In this document: in pieces, positions 8,437 to 18,120 of the stretch
Layout: every line of letters starts with the position of its first letter
Position numbering within the stretch: the stretch's first letter is position 1
NCBI GenBank assembly: GCA_017514125.1
Contig: JAFWKW010000011.1
Location: 1-47,963, forward strand
From: Candidatus Saccharimonadota bacterium
GTDB taxonomy: Bacteria > Patescibacteriota > Saccharimonadia > Saccharimonadales > Saccharimonadaceae
Length of the DNA stretch: 47,963 nucleotides
Reading direction: 5' to 3'
The notes under the pieces: generated by a model
What the model was told of the DNA's origin: nothing
Seen by the model: only the letters and a program-made list of their open reading frames with translations
The model's database searches: none
Program-made: the position numbers and the translations under genes

Positions 8437-10596
8437 ATGGGTTCAAAGAGTTTGATAAATAAAGCAAAACGGACTTTGGCGGAGGAGGGTGTTTCTTCTG
8501 TGGTTAAAAAAACTAAGAATTTTTTGGTTTATAGGGCGAAGACCGGTCTTAAAAAAGATGAGGTGAAAGATATTCTGTTTGTAAATGGCTGTACATTGCT
8601 TCATCCGGAGCGTTATCGGGTGGATCACCAAATGGAACAGTTGGAGGCTAATGGCCTTAGCGTGGATAAGGTTTTGTATACAGAGGTAAAGCCTGAAATG
8701 TTGAAATTTTTTAGAGCGGTAGTGATTTTTCGTTGTCCAATTACTCCTGAAGTGGAAAAATTGATTGAAGATGCTCATTATTTTAATAAAAGAGTGTTTT
8801 TTGATATAGATGATCTCGTGATTGATAAGAAATATACTGATACAATTGAGTATGTACAAAAAATGAGTGCGGCAGAAAAAGCAACTTATGATGATGGTGT
8901 GGCAAGGATGGGAAAGACTATGCAATTATGTGATTTTTGCATTACGACTACGCCGGCATTGGCAAGAGAACTAGAGAAATATGGCAAAGAAGTATATAAA
9001 AATAAAAATGTAGCGAATGAAGAGATGGTGAAATTATCGCTTAGGGCGACAAAGAATGTTAAAAAGGATGTCGGCATAATTCGGATTGGGTATTTGAGTG
9101 GAAGTATTACTCATAATCCAGATTTTGAGCTGATTAAGCCGGCATTGATTAAAATAATGGATGAATTTAAAAATGTACAGCTTGTCTTGATGGGGCATTT
9201 GGATTTGCCGAAAGACCTAGAAAGGTTTGGCAATAGAATTGTTAAACAACCGTTCGAGACTTGGGAAAAATTGCCGAGAGTAATTGCGGGGTTGGATATA
9301 AATTTGGCGCCAATTGAAGAATCGATTTTTAATGAAGCAAAATCTGAGAATAAATGGACAGAGGCGGCGCTTTGTAAGGTAGTGACGGTGGCTTCGGGTT
9401 TTGGGGCGTTTAAAGAGGTAATAGAGGACGGTAAGACTGGGGCACTTTGTGGAGATGGTGAAGAGTGGTACAAGAAACTAAAGCTGATGGTAGAGGATAA
9501 AAAATTGAGGGACGAAATTGCAGAGAATGCGTACAAAAAAGCTATGAAGGAATACGTGACAACTTATTCTGGGCGAGGGTTAGCTGAATTCATAAAGTCA
9601 AAGTTGGCTAGAAATATCGCTTTTGTCTTGCCGTCTACCAATGTGAGCGGTGGTGTAAATGTGGTGCTTAAACATGCAGAGATTTTGCGGAAAAATGGTT
9701 GTGATGTAATGATTATAAATATGGATAATAGCGATAAAGACATTATTAATGGAGATAGCAAAGTCAATGTAATAAGTATGGAAAAACATGATTTTGTATG
9801 TAGGTTTGATAGTATGGTAGCAACGTTATATACGACTTTGAAATACGTAAAAGAATATCCCGATGTAGATAAAAGATATTATTTGGTGCAGAATTTTGAA
9901 ACGGATTTTAACGAATATGGTTCTGTAACAAAGCGGGAAGCTAATGCTACATATACAGAGCCCAACATTGACTACATTACGATTTCTAAGTGGTGTAAGG
10001 AGTGGTTAGAGAAAGATTTTGGACAAAAAGTAAAGTATGCACCGAATGGATTGGATTTAAATAGATTTAGTTTTCATGTCAGAAAGTTTAGTGATGACAG
10101 AGTGAAAATTTTGATTGAAGGAAATTCTAATGACTATTATAAAAATGTAGATGAAAGCTTCAAAGTGGTAGAGAGATTGGATAAAGAAAAATATGAGATT
10201 ATATATTTATCTTATCAGGGAGAACCGAAGAAGTGGTATCGAGTGGATAAATTTTATCACAGGGTGTCATATGCGGAGGTGGGAAAAATTTATGGTCAAT
10301 GCGATATTTTGCTAAAAACTAGTATATTAGAGAGCTTCTCTTATCCGCCGCTTGAAATGATGGCGACGGGAGGATATGTAGTTGCGGTGCCAAATGAAGG
10401 CAACAGGGAATATTTGAAAGATGGGGAAAATTGCCTTTTTTATGAACAAGGAAATATTGATGAAGCAGTGAAGAAGATTGAGAGAATTGTTGAGGATGTA
10501 GAGTTGAGGAAAAAGCTGATAGAAAATGCTAAGAAGACGGTACAAGACCGGGATTTTGAGAAATTGGAAAAAGAAATTCTGGAGCTTTATCGGTGA
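8437..10596 (+). CDS. Double GT-B glycosyltransferase
   Basis: This 719-aa protein carries two GT-B (GT4-like) modules. Module 1 (about 45-390) has the segments ERYRVDHQM, FFDIDDLV, IRIGYLSGSITHN and NEAKSENKWTEAAL. Module 2 (about 395-719) starts with IAFVLPSTNVSGGVNVVLKHA and ends with a nucleotide-sugar site, SFSYPPLEMMATGGYVV, followed by NREYLKDGENCLFY. Module 1 is clearly paralogous to the whole next gene, so this is a gene fusion of two transferases that probably add consecutive sugars. The first 45 residues are basic and helical and may touch the membrane. The last codons overlap the next start as GTGA. Confidence 0.8.
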   Translation: MGSKSLINKAKRTLAEEGVSSVVKKTKNFLVYRAKTGLKKDEVKDILFVNGCTLLHPERYRVDHQMEQLEANGLSVDKVLYTEVKPEMLKFFRAVVIFRCPITPEVEKLIEDAHYFNKRVFFDIDDLVIDKKYTDTIEYVQKMSAAEKATYDDGVARMGKTMQLCDFCITTTPALARELEKYGKEVYKNKNVANEEMVKLSLRATKNVKKDVGIIRIGYLSGSITHNPDFELIKPALIKIMDEFKNVQLVLMGHLDLPKDLERFGNRIVKQPFETWEKLPRVIAGLDINLAPIEESIFNEAKSENKWTEAALCKVVTVASGFGAFKEVIEDGKTGALCGDGEEWYKKLKLMVEDKKLRDEIAENAYKKAMKEYVTTYSGRGLAEFIKSKLARNIAFVLPSTNVSGGVNVVLKHAEILRKNGCDVMIINMDNSDKDIINGDSKVNVISMEKHDFVCRFDSMVATLYTTLKYVKEYPDVDKRYYLVQNFETDFNEYGSVTKREANATYTEPNIDYITISKWCKEWLEKDFGQKVKYAPNGLDLNRFSFHVRKFSDDRVKILIEGNSNDYYKNVDESFKVVERLDKEKYEIIYLSYQGEPKKWYRVDKFYHRVSYAEVGKIYGQCDILLKTSILESFSYPPLEMMATGGYVVAVPNEGNREYLKDGENCLFYEQGNIDEAVKKIERIVEDVELRKKLIENAKKTVQDRDFEKLEKEILELYR

Positions 10597-11639
10597 AGAA
10601 GGTCCTATACGTAGTAGAAGATACTGATTCGGCGCAATTTCGGTATCGGGTAAAGAATATAGCGGAGGCCTTGAAAAGTTCGTTCGGGTGGAAGGTGGGT
10701 TGGGTGCTAAAATCTGAAATTGAAAAAGTGGAACTTTCTCAGGTGGATTTGGTGGTAATACTTAGGCAAACTGCTAAGGATAAAAAAATACTGGATTTTA
10801 TTGATTTGGTACACAGGAATAGGTTGAAAGTATTATTTGATCTTGACGATTTGATTTTCGATTACAGGGATTTGCCGATTTTGATGAGGGGTACTAATAG
10901 TAGAAATGCAGTTTATTGGATGGGGTATATATGGGGGATTAGAAGAATTGCTAAGAGAGTGGATGGGTTTATTACGACGAATGGTTTTTTGGCAAAAAAG
11001 CTAAAGAGAAGCTTCAAGAAGAAATGCGCGGTGATTCATAATTCTTTAAACAAGGAGCAGGTAGAGATTTCTGAGAAATGTTTGAGAGAAAAAACCCATG
11101 ATGGGTTTGTGATTGGGTATTTTTCTGGTTCTCCTACACATTCAAAAGATTTAAAAATGATAGAAAACCAATTAGTTAGCTTTTTGGATAGTCATAGGGA
11201 TGTGAGTTTTTTGTTAGTGGGATATATGGAGCTTTCGAAAACAATGCAGGAATTATTAAAAACCAAAAGAATGAGCCTTATGAAGCCGGTAGATTATTTG
11301 GAATTATTAAAAAAAGAGGCTGTGGTAGATATAAATATTGCGCCTTTGGTTGTTAATGAATTTACTAATTGTAAATCGGAATTGAAGTTCTTTGAAGCGG
11401 CGGTAGTGGAAACTACAACAATCGCTTCGCCGGTATATACATTTAAAAAAGCAATCCTTGATGGCAAGACGGGCTTTTTGGCAGAGCCTGGTGAATGGTA
11501 TGATAAGATGGAATATCTTTACAAAAACCCTTCAGAGAGTCGGAAGATTGCTAAGGCGGCTAGACAATATGTTTTAGAGAATTATTATGGCGAAAAATTT
11601 TTAAAAGAAGTTGAAAAAGCGTATGAGGTTTTAGTGTAA
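10593..11639 (+). CDS. Glycosyltransferase, GT4-like
   Basis: The 348-aa protein is a single GT-B module related to the first half of the preceding fusion. Matching landmarks are QFRYRVKNIAEAL, LFDLDDLIFD, IGYFSGSPTHSKDL and FTNCKSELKFFEAAV, with ILDGKTGFLAEPGEW near the nucleotide-sugar site. It starts with GTG, which overlaps the upstream TGA (GTGA), so translation is coupled. It should transfer a sugar to the growing glycan at the cytoplasmic face; donor and acceptor cannot be deduced. Confidence 0.8.
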   Translation: MKKVLYVVEDTDSAQFRYRVKNIAEALKSSFGWKVGWVLKSEIEKVELSQVDLVVILRQTAKDKKILDFIDLVHRNRLKVLFDLDDLIFDYRDLPILMRGTNSRNAVYWMGYIWGIRRIAKRVDGFITTNGFLAKKLKRSFKKKCAVIHNSLNKEQVEISEKCLREKTHDGFVIGYFSGSPTHSKDLKMIENQLVSFLDSHRDVSFLLVGYMELSKTMQELLKTKRMSLMKPVDYLELLKKEAVVDINIAPLVVNEFTNCKSELKFFEAAVVETTTIASPVYTFKKAILDGKTGFLAEPGEWYDKMEYLYKNPSESRKIAKAARQYVLENYYGEKFLKEVEKAYEVLV

Positions 11640-11652
11640 AAAAGTCTGGTAG

Positions 11653-11681
11653 TTTACTAGAAAACAAATAGTTGTTATAAT
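11653..11681 (+). promoter_or_regulatory. Sigma-70-type promoter for the epimerase gene
   Basis: TTTACT (11653-11658), 17-base spacer, TATAAT (11676-11681). It precedes an AGGAGG ribosome site at 11695-11700 and ATG 11705. Confidence 0.5.
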
Positions 11682-11704
11682 TTAAGGAAGACTTAGGAGG
11701 AAAA

Positions 11705-12742
11705 ATGAAAAAATATTTGATTACTGGTGGCGCAGGATTTTATGGGAGTATCTTGAAAGAGGTTCTTCTTAATGATGGTGATTTTGTAGTGAGCGTGGAT
11801 TTGGAGCCGGATGAATATGTGCACAAAAATTTTGTACCGATTAAAGGCGATATTAGAGACAAGAAATTGCTTAATAAGTTGAATGAAGAATATAAATTTG
11901 ATGCGATTTTCCATTGTGCGGCTTTGCTTGCGCATGAGGTGAAAGATAAGAATGAATTGTGGACTTCTAATGTGGATGGCACAGAGAATATGGCGAAATT
12001 TGCTATTAAAAATAAATGTAAAAAATTAATCTTTGTATCGTCTAATTGCTTGTGGGGAAAGAGTTTTAATTATCCAGTGACAGAAGAAGAGAAACCAGAT
12101 CCGGTAGAAATATATGGTAGGTCTAAATTGATGGGTGAGGAGATATTGTTTAAATACAAGGATAAGCTTAACTCGGTGATTTTTCGGAGTCCGACGATTA
12201 TTGATGAAGGAAGACTAGGGCTCCTTAGCCTTTTGTTTGAGTTTATCGATGATAATAAGAAAATTCCGATTGTAGGAAATGGTGAAAATAGATATCAATT
12301 TATTTATGCTAAAGATATGGTACAAGCAATGAAACAGGCTCTTAAGTATAATAAAACGGCTATTTTTAATATTGGTTCTGAAAACGTAAAGACGTTTAAC
12401 GAGGTTTATGAATATGTAATTAAAAAATCTGGTTCAAAATCTAGATTGTTCCATTTTCCAAAGGCTCCGATGATAGCAGCGATGAAAACTTGTTTTGCTT
12501 TGCATATTTCTCCGCTTGGACCATATCAGTATAAAATGATTTCCTCGAGTTTTATCTTTGATACTTCTAAGATTAAGAAGGAACTAAAGTTTACCCCTAC
12601 ACTCACAAATGAAGAGATGCTCTATAAAGCTTACATGTACTACCATAAAAATAGAAAAGAGATTGAGAATCGGGAAGATGTTTCGGCACATAAGAAGAAT
12701 GCCAAAATGGGTGTGATAAAACTGTTAAAATGGATGATGTGA
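11705..12742 (+). CDS. NAD-dependent epimerase/dehydratase (extended SDR)
   Basis: The 345-aa enzyme has the extended-SDR Rossmann motif ITGGAGFYGSIL (6-17), an acidic NAD-ribose residue (VDLEPDE), FHCAALLAH, SSNCLWG and the catalytic YGRSK (Y-x3-K). It would convert one nucleotide-activated sugar to another in the cytoplasm; the exact substrate is not evident. A strong AGGAGG site lies four bases before the ATG. The gene ends in TGATG, shared with the start of the next gene. FYG in place of the usual FIG in the glycine motif is a small oddity. Confidence 0.8.
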   Translation: MKKYLITGGAGFYGSILKEVLLNDGDFVVSVDLEPDEYVHKNFVPIKGDIRDKKLLNKLNEEYKFDAIFHCAALLAHEVKDKNELWTSNVDGTENMAKFAIKNKCKKLIFVSSNCLWGKSFNYPVTEEEKPDPVEIYGRSKLMGEEILFKYKDKLNSVIFRSPTIIDEGRLGLLSLLFEFIDDNKKIPIVGNGENRYQFIYAKDMVQAMKQALKYNKTAIFNIGSENVKTFNEVYEYVIKKSGSKSRLFHFPKAPMIAAMKTCFALHISPLGPYQYKMISSSFIFDTSKIKKELKFTPTLTNEEMLYKAYMYYHKNRKEIENREDVSAHKKNAKMGVIKLLKWMM

Positions 12743-13596
12743 TGAGTGATACCAAAAAAGTATCAGTGATTGTGCCGAATTACAACTATGCGAGGTATTT
12801 AAAGTGGCGGATTTTGTCGATTGTCAAACAGTCATATCCGATTTATGAACTGATTATTTTGGATGACAATTCGAAAGACGGTAGCAAGACGGTAATTAAG
12901 CAGATGGCAGCGGAGGCAAAACGAATTAATCCGGACATTAAGCTAAAATTGATTTGGAATAAAGAAAATTCGGGTAAAGCGATTTCGCAGTGGGTGCGTG
13001 GTGTGGAAGAGGCAACTGGTGATTATATTTGGATAGCGGAGGCGGATGATATAGCTAGGAAAGATTTTTTGAAAGAAGTGATGAGAGGATTTACTGAAGA
13101 TCCAGAGGTGGTTTTGGCTTATTCGGAATCGGCGATTATTAATAAATATGGGATTCCTATAATGCCGAATTTTCGGAGATCTAGAGATAAAGAGGGGACG
13201 GGGCATTTTGCCAAAAGTTATATTCGGCCAGGTAGGCAAGAAATTGAAGAAATTATGGCGATTAGATGTACGATACCGAATGTATCGGCGGTAGTATTTA
13301 AAAATACGCCAGAATTATTAAAATATTTGAAACAGGCGGAGAAACTTGAACAGGTGGGAGATTGGTATTTGTATGCTAGACTGCTTGAGAAAGGAAAGAT
13401 TTTTTATAATCAGAAATCGTTAAATTTTTTTCGGATACATAAGGGTAGTGCGACTAAGCGAGGGGAGGCACACGTGAGAGAAGTTGATGGGATGCATCGG
13501 TATTTTAAAAAACATTATGATTTGGATGCTACTGTAAAGAGTTGGATGGATGCGGAGCTTTTGAGAACTAAGCGCAAATATGGTATAATTAAGTAA
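12742..13596 (+). CDS. Glycosyltransferase family 2
   Basis: I place the start at ATG 12742, which overlaps the upstream stop as TGATG; an in-frame ATG at 12730 would add four residues. The 284-aa protein is a GT-A transferase: VSVIVPNYNYARYL, LDDNSKDGS and the DXD-type WIAEADDIA. The NVSAVVFKN and RIHKGSA segments match the first domain of the 700-aa fusion at 3059-5161, so the two are paralogues. It ends just before the rml genes, whose promoter is embedded in its last codons. It probably adds one sugar to the surface glycan. Confidence 0.83.
   Translation: MSDTKKVSVIVPNYNYARYLKWRILSIVKQSYPIYELIILDDNSKDGSKTVIKQMAAEAKRINPDIKLKLIWNKENSGKAISQWVRGVEEATGDYIWIAEADDIARKDFLKEVMRGFTEDPEVVLAYSESAIINKYGIPIMPNFRRSRDKEGTGHFAKSYIRPGRQEIEEIMAIRCTIPNVSAVVFKNTPELLKYLKQAEKLEQVGDWYLYARLLEKGKIFYNQKSLNFFRIHKGSATKRGEAHVREVDGMHRYFKKHYDLDATVKSWMDAELLRTKRKYGIIK
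13561..13589 (+). promoter_or_regulatory. Promoter of the rml operon
   Basis: TTGAGA (13561-13566), 17-base spacer, TATAAT (13584-13589) with an extended -10 TGG just upstream. It lies inside the last codons of the upstream glycosyltransferase. The leader is short, with a GGAG site before ATG 13615. Confidence 0.65.
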
Positions 13597-13614
13597 ATAA
13601 TCGGAGTTATTTTT

Positions 13615-14499
13615 ATGAAAGGAATTATTCTGGCTGGTGGGTCTGGTACCAGGCTTTATCCGTTAACGCTTGGTACGTCTAAGCAGATGTTACCAGTGTA
13701 TGATAAACCAATGATTTATTATCCTTTGACGACGTTGATGATTGCGGGGATTCGGGATATTTTGATTATTTCAACGCCGGATGATTTACCAAATTTTGAA
13801 AGACTTTTAGGTGATGGTTCGGCGATGGGGATTAATCTTTCTTATAAAGTACAGCCGTCTCCTGATGGATTGGCACAGGCGTTTATTTTAGGCTCTGAAT
13901 TTATTGGGGGAGAACCGTGTGCGATGATACTGGGTGATAATATATTCTATGGGTCTGGTTTTACGGCGACTCTTGAGGCGGCAGTAAAGAACGCGGAAAA
14001 CGGTAGAGCGACGGTGTTTGGTTACTATGTGAATGATCCGGAAAGATTTGGAGTAGTGGAGTTTGACGAGAATTGGCGAGCAATTTCGATTGAAGAAAAA
14101 CCGGTGGAGCCTAAGAGTAATTACGCGGTAACTGGTTTGTATTTTTATCCTGGCGATGTATCGGAACGAGCTAGCGTGGTAGTTCCGTCTGATAGAGGAG
14201 AGCTTGAAATTACTTCGCTTAATGAAATGTATCTTAATGATGGACTTCTTGACGTACAACTTTTGTCGCGGGGGTTTGCTTGGCTGGATACTGGCACGGT
14301 GGATTCGCTTTCTGATGCAGCGGATTTTGTAAGAGTAGTACAGAAGAGGCAGGGAATACAAATTGCGGCACCAGAAGAGGTAGCGTTTAGGCACGGTTGG
14401 ATTTCGGAAGAAAAACTTTTGGAAGCGGCGGAGAAATATAAAAAGACGGCTTATGGGCAACATCTTTTGAGGGTTGCGGAAAGGAAAATGTACGACTAA
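13615..14499 (+). CDS. rmlA: Glucose-1-phosphate thymidylyltransferase
   Basis: First step of dTDP-L-rhamnose synthesis: dTTP plus glucose 1-phosphate gives dTDP-glucose. The 294-aa length is normal. The nucleotide-binding signature [11 protein letters not shown] is at 8-18, [16 protein letters not shown] at 23-38 and the metal-binding GDNIFYG at 107-113. Landmarks of this family further on are EEKP and [13 protein letters not shown] site lies nine bases before the start. It begins a tight plus-strand operon rmlA-rmlC-rmlB-rmlD; its last base is shared with the rmlC start. Confidence 0.96.
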   Translation: MKGIILAGGSGTRLYPLTLGTSKQMLPVYDKPMIYYPLTTLMIAGIRDILIISTPDDLPNFERLLGDGSAMGINLSYKVQPSPDGLAQAFILGSEFIGGEPCAMILGDNIFYGSGFTATLEAAVKNAENGRATVFGYYVNDPERFGVVEFDENWRAISIEEKPVEPKSNYAVTGLYFYPGDVSERASVVVPSDRGELEITSLNEMYLNDGLLDVQLLSRGFAWLDTGTVDSLSDAADFVRVVQKRQGIQIAAPEEVAFRHGWISEEKLLEAAEKYKKTAYGQHLLRVAERKMYD

Positions 14500-15053
14500 T
14501 GGGGAAGTTTAAATTTAATATGACGGACATTGAGGGGGTGTACGTGATTGAACCGACGGTATATGGTGACGAGCGGGGGTATTTTATGGAGACTTATTCG
14601 GCGGAAGAATTCAAAGAAGCGGGGCTTGACTATAATTTTGTACAGGATAACCAATCATCTTCTTCTAAAGGGGTACTTCGGGGACTTCATTTTCAAAAAG
14701 AGCATCCACAAGCGAAGTTAGTCAGAGTACTTAGTGGGGAGGTCTTTGATGTGGCGGTGGACCTTCGGGCGGGGTCTGATACTTATGGTAAATGGGTCGG
14801 GGTTTTGCTATCTGCTGATAATAAAAAGCAGTTGATGATACCACGAGGTTTTGCTCACGGGTTTTTGGTGGTGTCGGACACGGCAGAATTTGCGTATAAG
14901 TGCGATGACGTTTATCATCCTGAGGATGAGGGTGGGGTAATGTATGACTCTTGTGGTATCGAATGGCCGGAGATTGACGGTGAGGTGATTTTGTCGGAAA
15001 AGGACCAAAAACATCCGACGCTTGAGAATTTGGATTTTAAATTTAATTTATAA
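14499..15053 (+). CDS. rmlC: dTDP-4-dehydrorhamnose 3,5-epimerase
   Basis: Third step of dTDP-L-rhamnose synthesis: 3,5-epimerisation of the 4-keto-6-deoxy sugar. The 184-aa cupin has the family signatures DERGYFMETY (25-34), VLRGLHFQ (59-66, with catalytic His64) and IPRGFAHGFLV. It overlaps rmlA by one base (TAATG), so it is translationally coupled. Confidence 0.95.
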   Translation: MGKFKFNMTDIEGVYVIEPTVYGDERGYFMETYSAEEFKEAGLDYNFVQDNQSSSSKGVLRGLHFQKEHPQAKLVRVLSGEVFDVAVDLRAGSDTYGKWVGVLLSADNKKQLMIPRGFAHGFLVVSDTAEFAYKCDDVYHPEDEGGVMYDSCGIEWPEIDGEVILSEKDQKHPTLENLDFKFNL

Positions 15054-15065
15054 AAGGAGGTTTTG

Positions 15066-16103
15066 GTGGAAGACAAAAAAACTATCATTGTAACAGGTGG
15101 AGCTGGGTTTATTGGCTCTAACTTCGTATATTATATGCTGAAGAAGTATCCGTTCTATCGGATTGTGTGTCTAGATGCTTTGACTTATGCGGGTAATCTA
15201 TCTACGCATGAAAAAGCGATGAAAGATCATCCAGATAATTTTCGGTTTGTGAAGGGTGATATTCGCGATGCGGAACTTGTCGAAAATTTGTTTGTGGAGG
15301 AAAAGCCGGATATTGTGGTGAACTTTGCGGCGGAATCACATGTAGATAGGTCAATTCTCGATCCGCAGGCGTTCCTTGAAACCAACATTTTGGGCCCTCA
15401 AGTTTTGATGGATGCGTGTAGAAAACATGGGGTGAAACGCTATCATCAGGTTTCTACTGATGAAGTGTATGGGGATTTGCCGCTGGATCGCCCAGATTTA
15501 TTCTTTACTGAAGAGACTAATCTTCATGCTTCTTCGCCATATTCAGCATCGAAGGCTTCGGCAGATTTGGTGACTTTGGCGTACCATAGGACGTATGGGC
15601 TACCAGTATCGATTTCTAGATGTTCAAATAATTATGGACCATATCATTTCCCAGAAAAATTAATCCCTCTCATGATTATTAACGCGCTTAATGATAAGCC
15701 TTTGCCGGTGTATGGTGATGGGTTGAATGTACGTGATTGGCTATATGTAGAAGATCACTGTAAAGCGATTGATATGATCATTCACGCGGACTGTGTAGGC
15801 GAAGTCTTTAACGTAGGCGGGCATAATGAAAAGTCCAATATTGAGATTGTAAAATTGATTTTGAAGGAGCTGGGTAAGCCGGAATCTTTGATTACGTTTG
15901 TGGAAGATAGAAAAGGTCATGATAGAAGATATGCGATTGACCCAGCTAAAATCAAAAGGGAACTTGGTTGGGAACCGGAGACAAAGTTTGAAGATGGAAT
16001 TGTAAGAACTATTCAATGGTATCTAGATCACAAAGATTGGTGGGAAGAAATTATTTCTGGTGAGTATCAGAATTATTATGATAAGATGTACGGGGAGAAA
16101 TAA
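15066..16103 (+). CDS. rmlB: dTDP-glucose 4,6-dehydratase
   Basis: Second pathway step: dTDP-glucose to dTDP-4-keto-6-deoxyglucose. Counted from the TTG at 15063, the NAD motif TGGAGFIGSN is at 11-20, the STDEVYGDL active-site segment at 131-139 and YSASK (Y160, K164) completes the catalytic set. I prefer the GTG at 15066 as start because the GGAGG at 15056-15060 is five bases from it and only two from the in-frame TTG at 15063. It is followed directly by rmlD with no gap. Confidence 0.95.
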   Translation: MEDKKTIIVTGGAGFIGSNFVYYMLKKYPFYRIVCLDALTYAGNLSTHEKAMKDHPDNFRFVKGDIRDAELVENLFVEEKPDIVVNFAAESHVDRSILDPQAFLETNILGPQVLMDACRKHGVKRYHQVSTDEVYGDLPLDRPDLFFTEETNLHASSPYSASKASADLVTLAYHRTYGLPVSISRCSNNYGPYHFPEKLIPLMIINALNDKPLPVYGDGLNVRDWLYVEDHCKAIDMIIHADCVGEVFNVGGHNEKSNIEIVKLILKELGKPESLITFVEDRKGHDRRYAIDPAKIKRELGWEPETKFEDGIVRTIQWYLDHKDWWEEIISGEYQNYYDKMYGEK

Positions 16104-17000
16104 ATGAAAGTACTAGTAACTGGAACGAGTGGGCAGCTAGGCTTCGACGTAATGATGGAGCTTGAAAAACGTGGACACGTTGGGGTTGGTGCTGATAGAT
16201 CAGACTCGGATGCGGATTTTGAGCACGTAATATTAGATATCACAGATGCTAAGAAAGTTTCTGAGGTGGTTAATAAAGTTAAACCAGACGCGATTATCCA
16301 CTGTGCGGCATGGACGAATGTGGATGGTGCGGAAGACTCGGCTAACAGAGATATGGTGATGACAGTAAATGTAGAAGGAACGAAGAATTTGGCGGAAGCT
16401 GCTAAAGCGGTGGATGCGAAGTTTATGTATATTTCTACAGACTATGTGTTTGATGGACAGGGTGAAAAACCGTGGCAGCCAGATGATAAAAATTACGCAC
16501 CGCTGAATGTATATGGTGAGTCAAAACTAAAAGGAGAGCTGGAAGTTTCGAAAATCCTTGATAAATATTTTATTGTGAGAATTGCGTGGGTGTTTGGTAA
16601 AAATGGAAAAAACTTTATTAAGACGATGATAAAAGTAGGAGAGGGACGTGACACGGTGGAGGTAGTGTCTGATCAAATCGGCACGCCGACTTATACATAT
16701 GATCTCGCTCGACTTCTGGTTGATATGATTGAAACTGATAAATACGGCTATTATCATGCTACTAATGAAGGTGGATATATTTCTTGGGCAGATTTTGCCA
16801 AGGAAATTTATAAAGATGCGGGGATGAATGTGGAGGTTATTCCAGTAACTACCGAGCAGTATGAGGCTAAGGCTGGAAAGGCGGTAGCAAAAAGACCATT
16901 TAATTCTAGACTTGATAAAACTAAACTTGTGGAAGCTGGATTTGAACCTTTGCCCGATTGGCGAGATGCGGTGAAGAGATATATCTTAGAGCTTGTTTGA
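16104..17000 (+). CDS. rmlD: dTDP-4-dehydrorhamnose reductase
   Basis: Last pathway step: NAD(P)H-dependent reduction to dTDP-L-rhamnose. The 298-aa SDR has VTGTSGQLG (5-13), HCAAWTNVDGAE, STDYVFDG and YGESK (Y-x3-K). It starts at the base after the rmlB stop. Its 3' end overlaps the convergent glycosyltransferase gene by 15 bases. Confidence 0.95.
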   Translation: MKVLVTGTSGQLGFDVMMELEKRGHVGVGADRSDSDADFEHVILDITDAKKVSEVVNKVKPDAIIHCAAWTNVDGAEDSANRDMVMTVNVEGTKNLAEAAKAVDAKFMYISTDYVFDGQGEKPWQPDDKNYAPLNVYGESKLKGELEVSKILDKYFIVRIAWVFGKNGKNFIKTMIKVGEGRDTVEVVSDQIGTPTYTYDLARLLVDMIETDKYGYYHATNEGGYISWADFAKEIYKDAGMNVEVIPVTTEQYEAKAGKAVAKRPFNSRLDKTKLVEAGFEPLPDWRDAVKRYILELV

Positions 17001-17792
17001 TTTTTCGCTTTTTTGATAAAATTTGGTGAATGTTTTTGCGATGAGCTGTGGCCAAAATCGTTTGAAAATTTGATAATCTTCTTTGGTGCGGATACCTTGG
17101 TTTATGATGTCGGTAGTAGTGGATTTTTCGGATATACGATGACCCATAAGAGGTTCGGGAATGTATGTGAAAGCGCCTTTTTTGGTGCTTAGCTTTTCCC
17201 ATGCATGCCAATCGCAGTCACATTTGAACTCTGATTTGAAGATATCTTTGGGGCAGTTTTTGATGACAAAAGTAACAGCTGGACAACAAATAGGATTACC
17301 AAATCTAAGGATAGAGCGTTTAAAATAACGAGATTTGAGGGACTTTTTTATGCGAATAGGAGTAAGTAGTAAACGTTTTATTTTTAATAATGCGTTGGTA
17401 TAAATATATTTTTTGTTGCGAATCTCAAAATAATCTGTAAAAATAATTGAAGAATTGGGATGCTTTTTGTAAGTTTCGACTATTTTTTGAGAATAGTTTT
17501 TTTCGTAGGTGTCGTCTTGATGGGCTATAGTCACTAATGGGGTGTCTCCGGTATGAATAGCGAAGTCAAAATCGCCGCCGATATTAGTATGTTTGCCTTC
17601 GATAATTTTAAGGTTGTATGCTTTTGCTAAATTTGCGATATGAGTATTTTTGGTGGTAGTGGCAATGACTATTTTGCTATGGTAGGTTTGATTGGTAACG
17701 GATTTAATACACTCTTCTAAGAACGGGCTTTCTTGATAGGCTAAAATTACAAAAGTATGAAGAGAATCCGAACTAGCTTTTAGATTTGCCAT
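16986..17792 (-). CDS. Glycosyltransferase family 2
   Basis: The 268-aa protein has the GT-A features FVILAYQESPFLEECI, VTIAHQDDTY (the DXD-like element) and a later CDWHAWEKL segment typical of GT2 enzymes of glycan loci. It is the last gene of a minus-strand run and overlaps the DUF2304 gene by 20 bases. Its stop lies inside the convergent rmlD gene, so the two operons' transcripts would be complementary at their ends unless a terminator acts. Confidence 0.78.
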   Translation of the reverse strand: MANLKASSDSLHTFVILAYQESPFLEECIKSVTNQTYHSKIVIATTTKNTHIANLAKAYNLKIIEGKHTNIGGDFDFAIHTGDTPLVTIAHQDDTYEKNYSQKIVETYKKHPNSSIIFTDYFEIRNKKYIYTNALLKIKRLLLTPIRIKKSLKSRYFKRSILRFGNPICCPAVTFVIKNCPKDIFKSEFKCDCDWHAWEKLSTKKGAFTYIPEPLMGHRISEKSTTTDIINQGIRTKEDYQIFKRFWPQLIAKTFTKFYQKSEKSNKL

Positions 17793-18120
17793 TTTGACCC
17801 TTTTTTAGAATTGATATTTCTTGATTTAGCTTAGTAATTTCGTCTTGCTGTTTGCTGTTTGAAACAGTGAGAAAGAAACAGATGAGAATGAGTAGAGCGA
17901 TGATAACCAGAAAGATAAAGTTGGATAGAGTTTCGAATCCGAGCCAGTGAGCGAAAGACTGAAGCGGGTCGGGGAAGATGGCAATGATAATAAAAATAAT
18001 AGGGAGTAGTAGCCAGGCGATAGAATTTTTGATAGATAGTCTATTTTTGGCAATACTCGTAATGATAATAATAAATAATATAGTTGCAGCTATCGCCATT
18101 TCTATTTGTAGAGTGGTCAT
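17773..18120 (-). CDS. DUF2304 small membrane protein
   Basis: The 115-aa protein has three hydrophobic helices (about 6-26, 34-50, 66-88) and a charged coiled-coil tail. This size, layout and position next to a polyprenyl-phosphate-type GT2 match the DUF2304 family, which is often encoded beside lipid-linked sugar synthases. It overlaps the upstream GT2 as ATGA. Function is unproven; it may be an accessory subunit of the neighbouring transferase. Confidence 0.7.
   Translation of the reverse strand: MTTLQIEMAIAATILFIIIITSIAKNRLSIKNSIAWLLLPIIFIIIAIFPDPLQSFAHWLGFETLSNFIFLVIIALLILICFFLTVSNSKQQDEITKLNQEISILKKGQNGKSKS

Noticed and set aside
16986-17000. The 15-base overlap of convergent rmlD and GT2 genes as a sign of a frameshift.
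   Set aside because: Both proteins have normal lengths and C-termini, so it is simply a compact genome.
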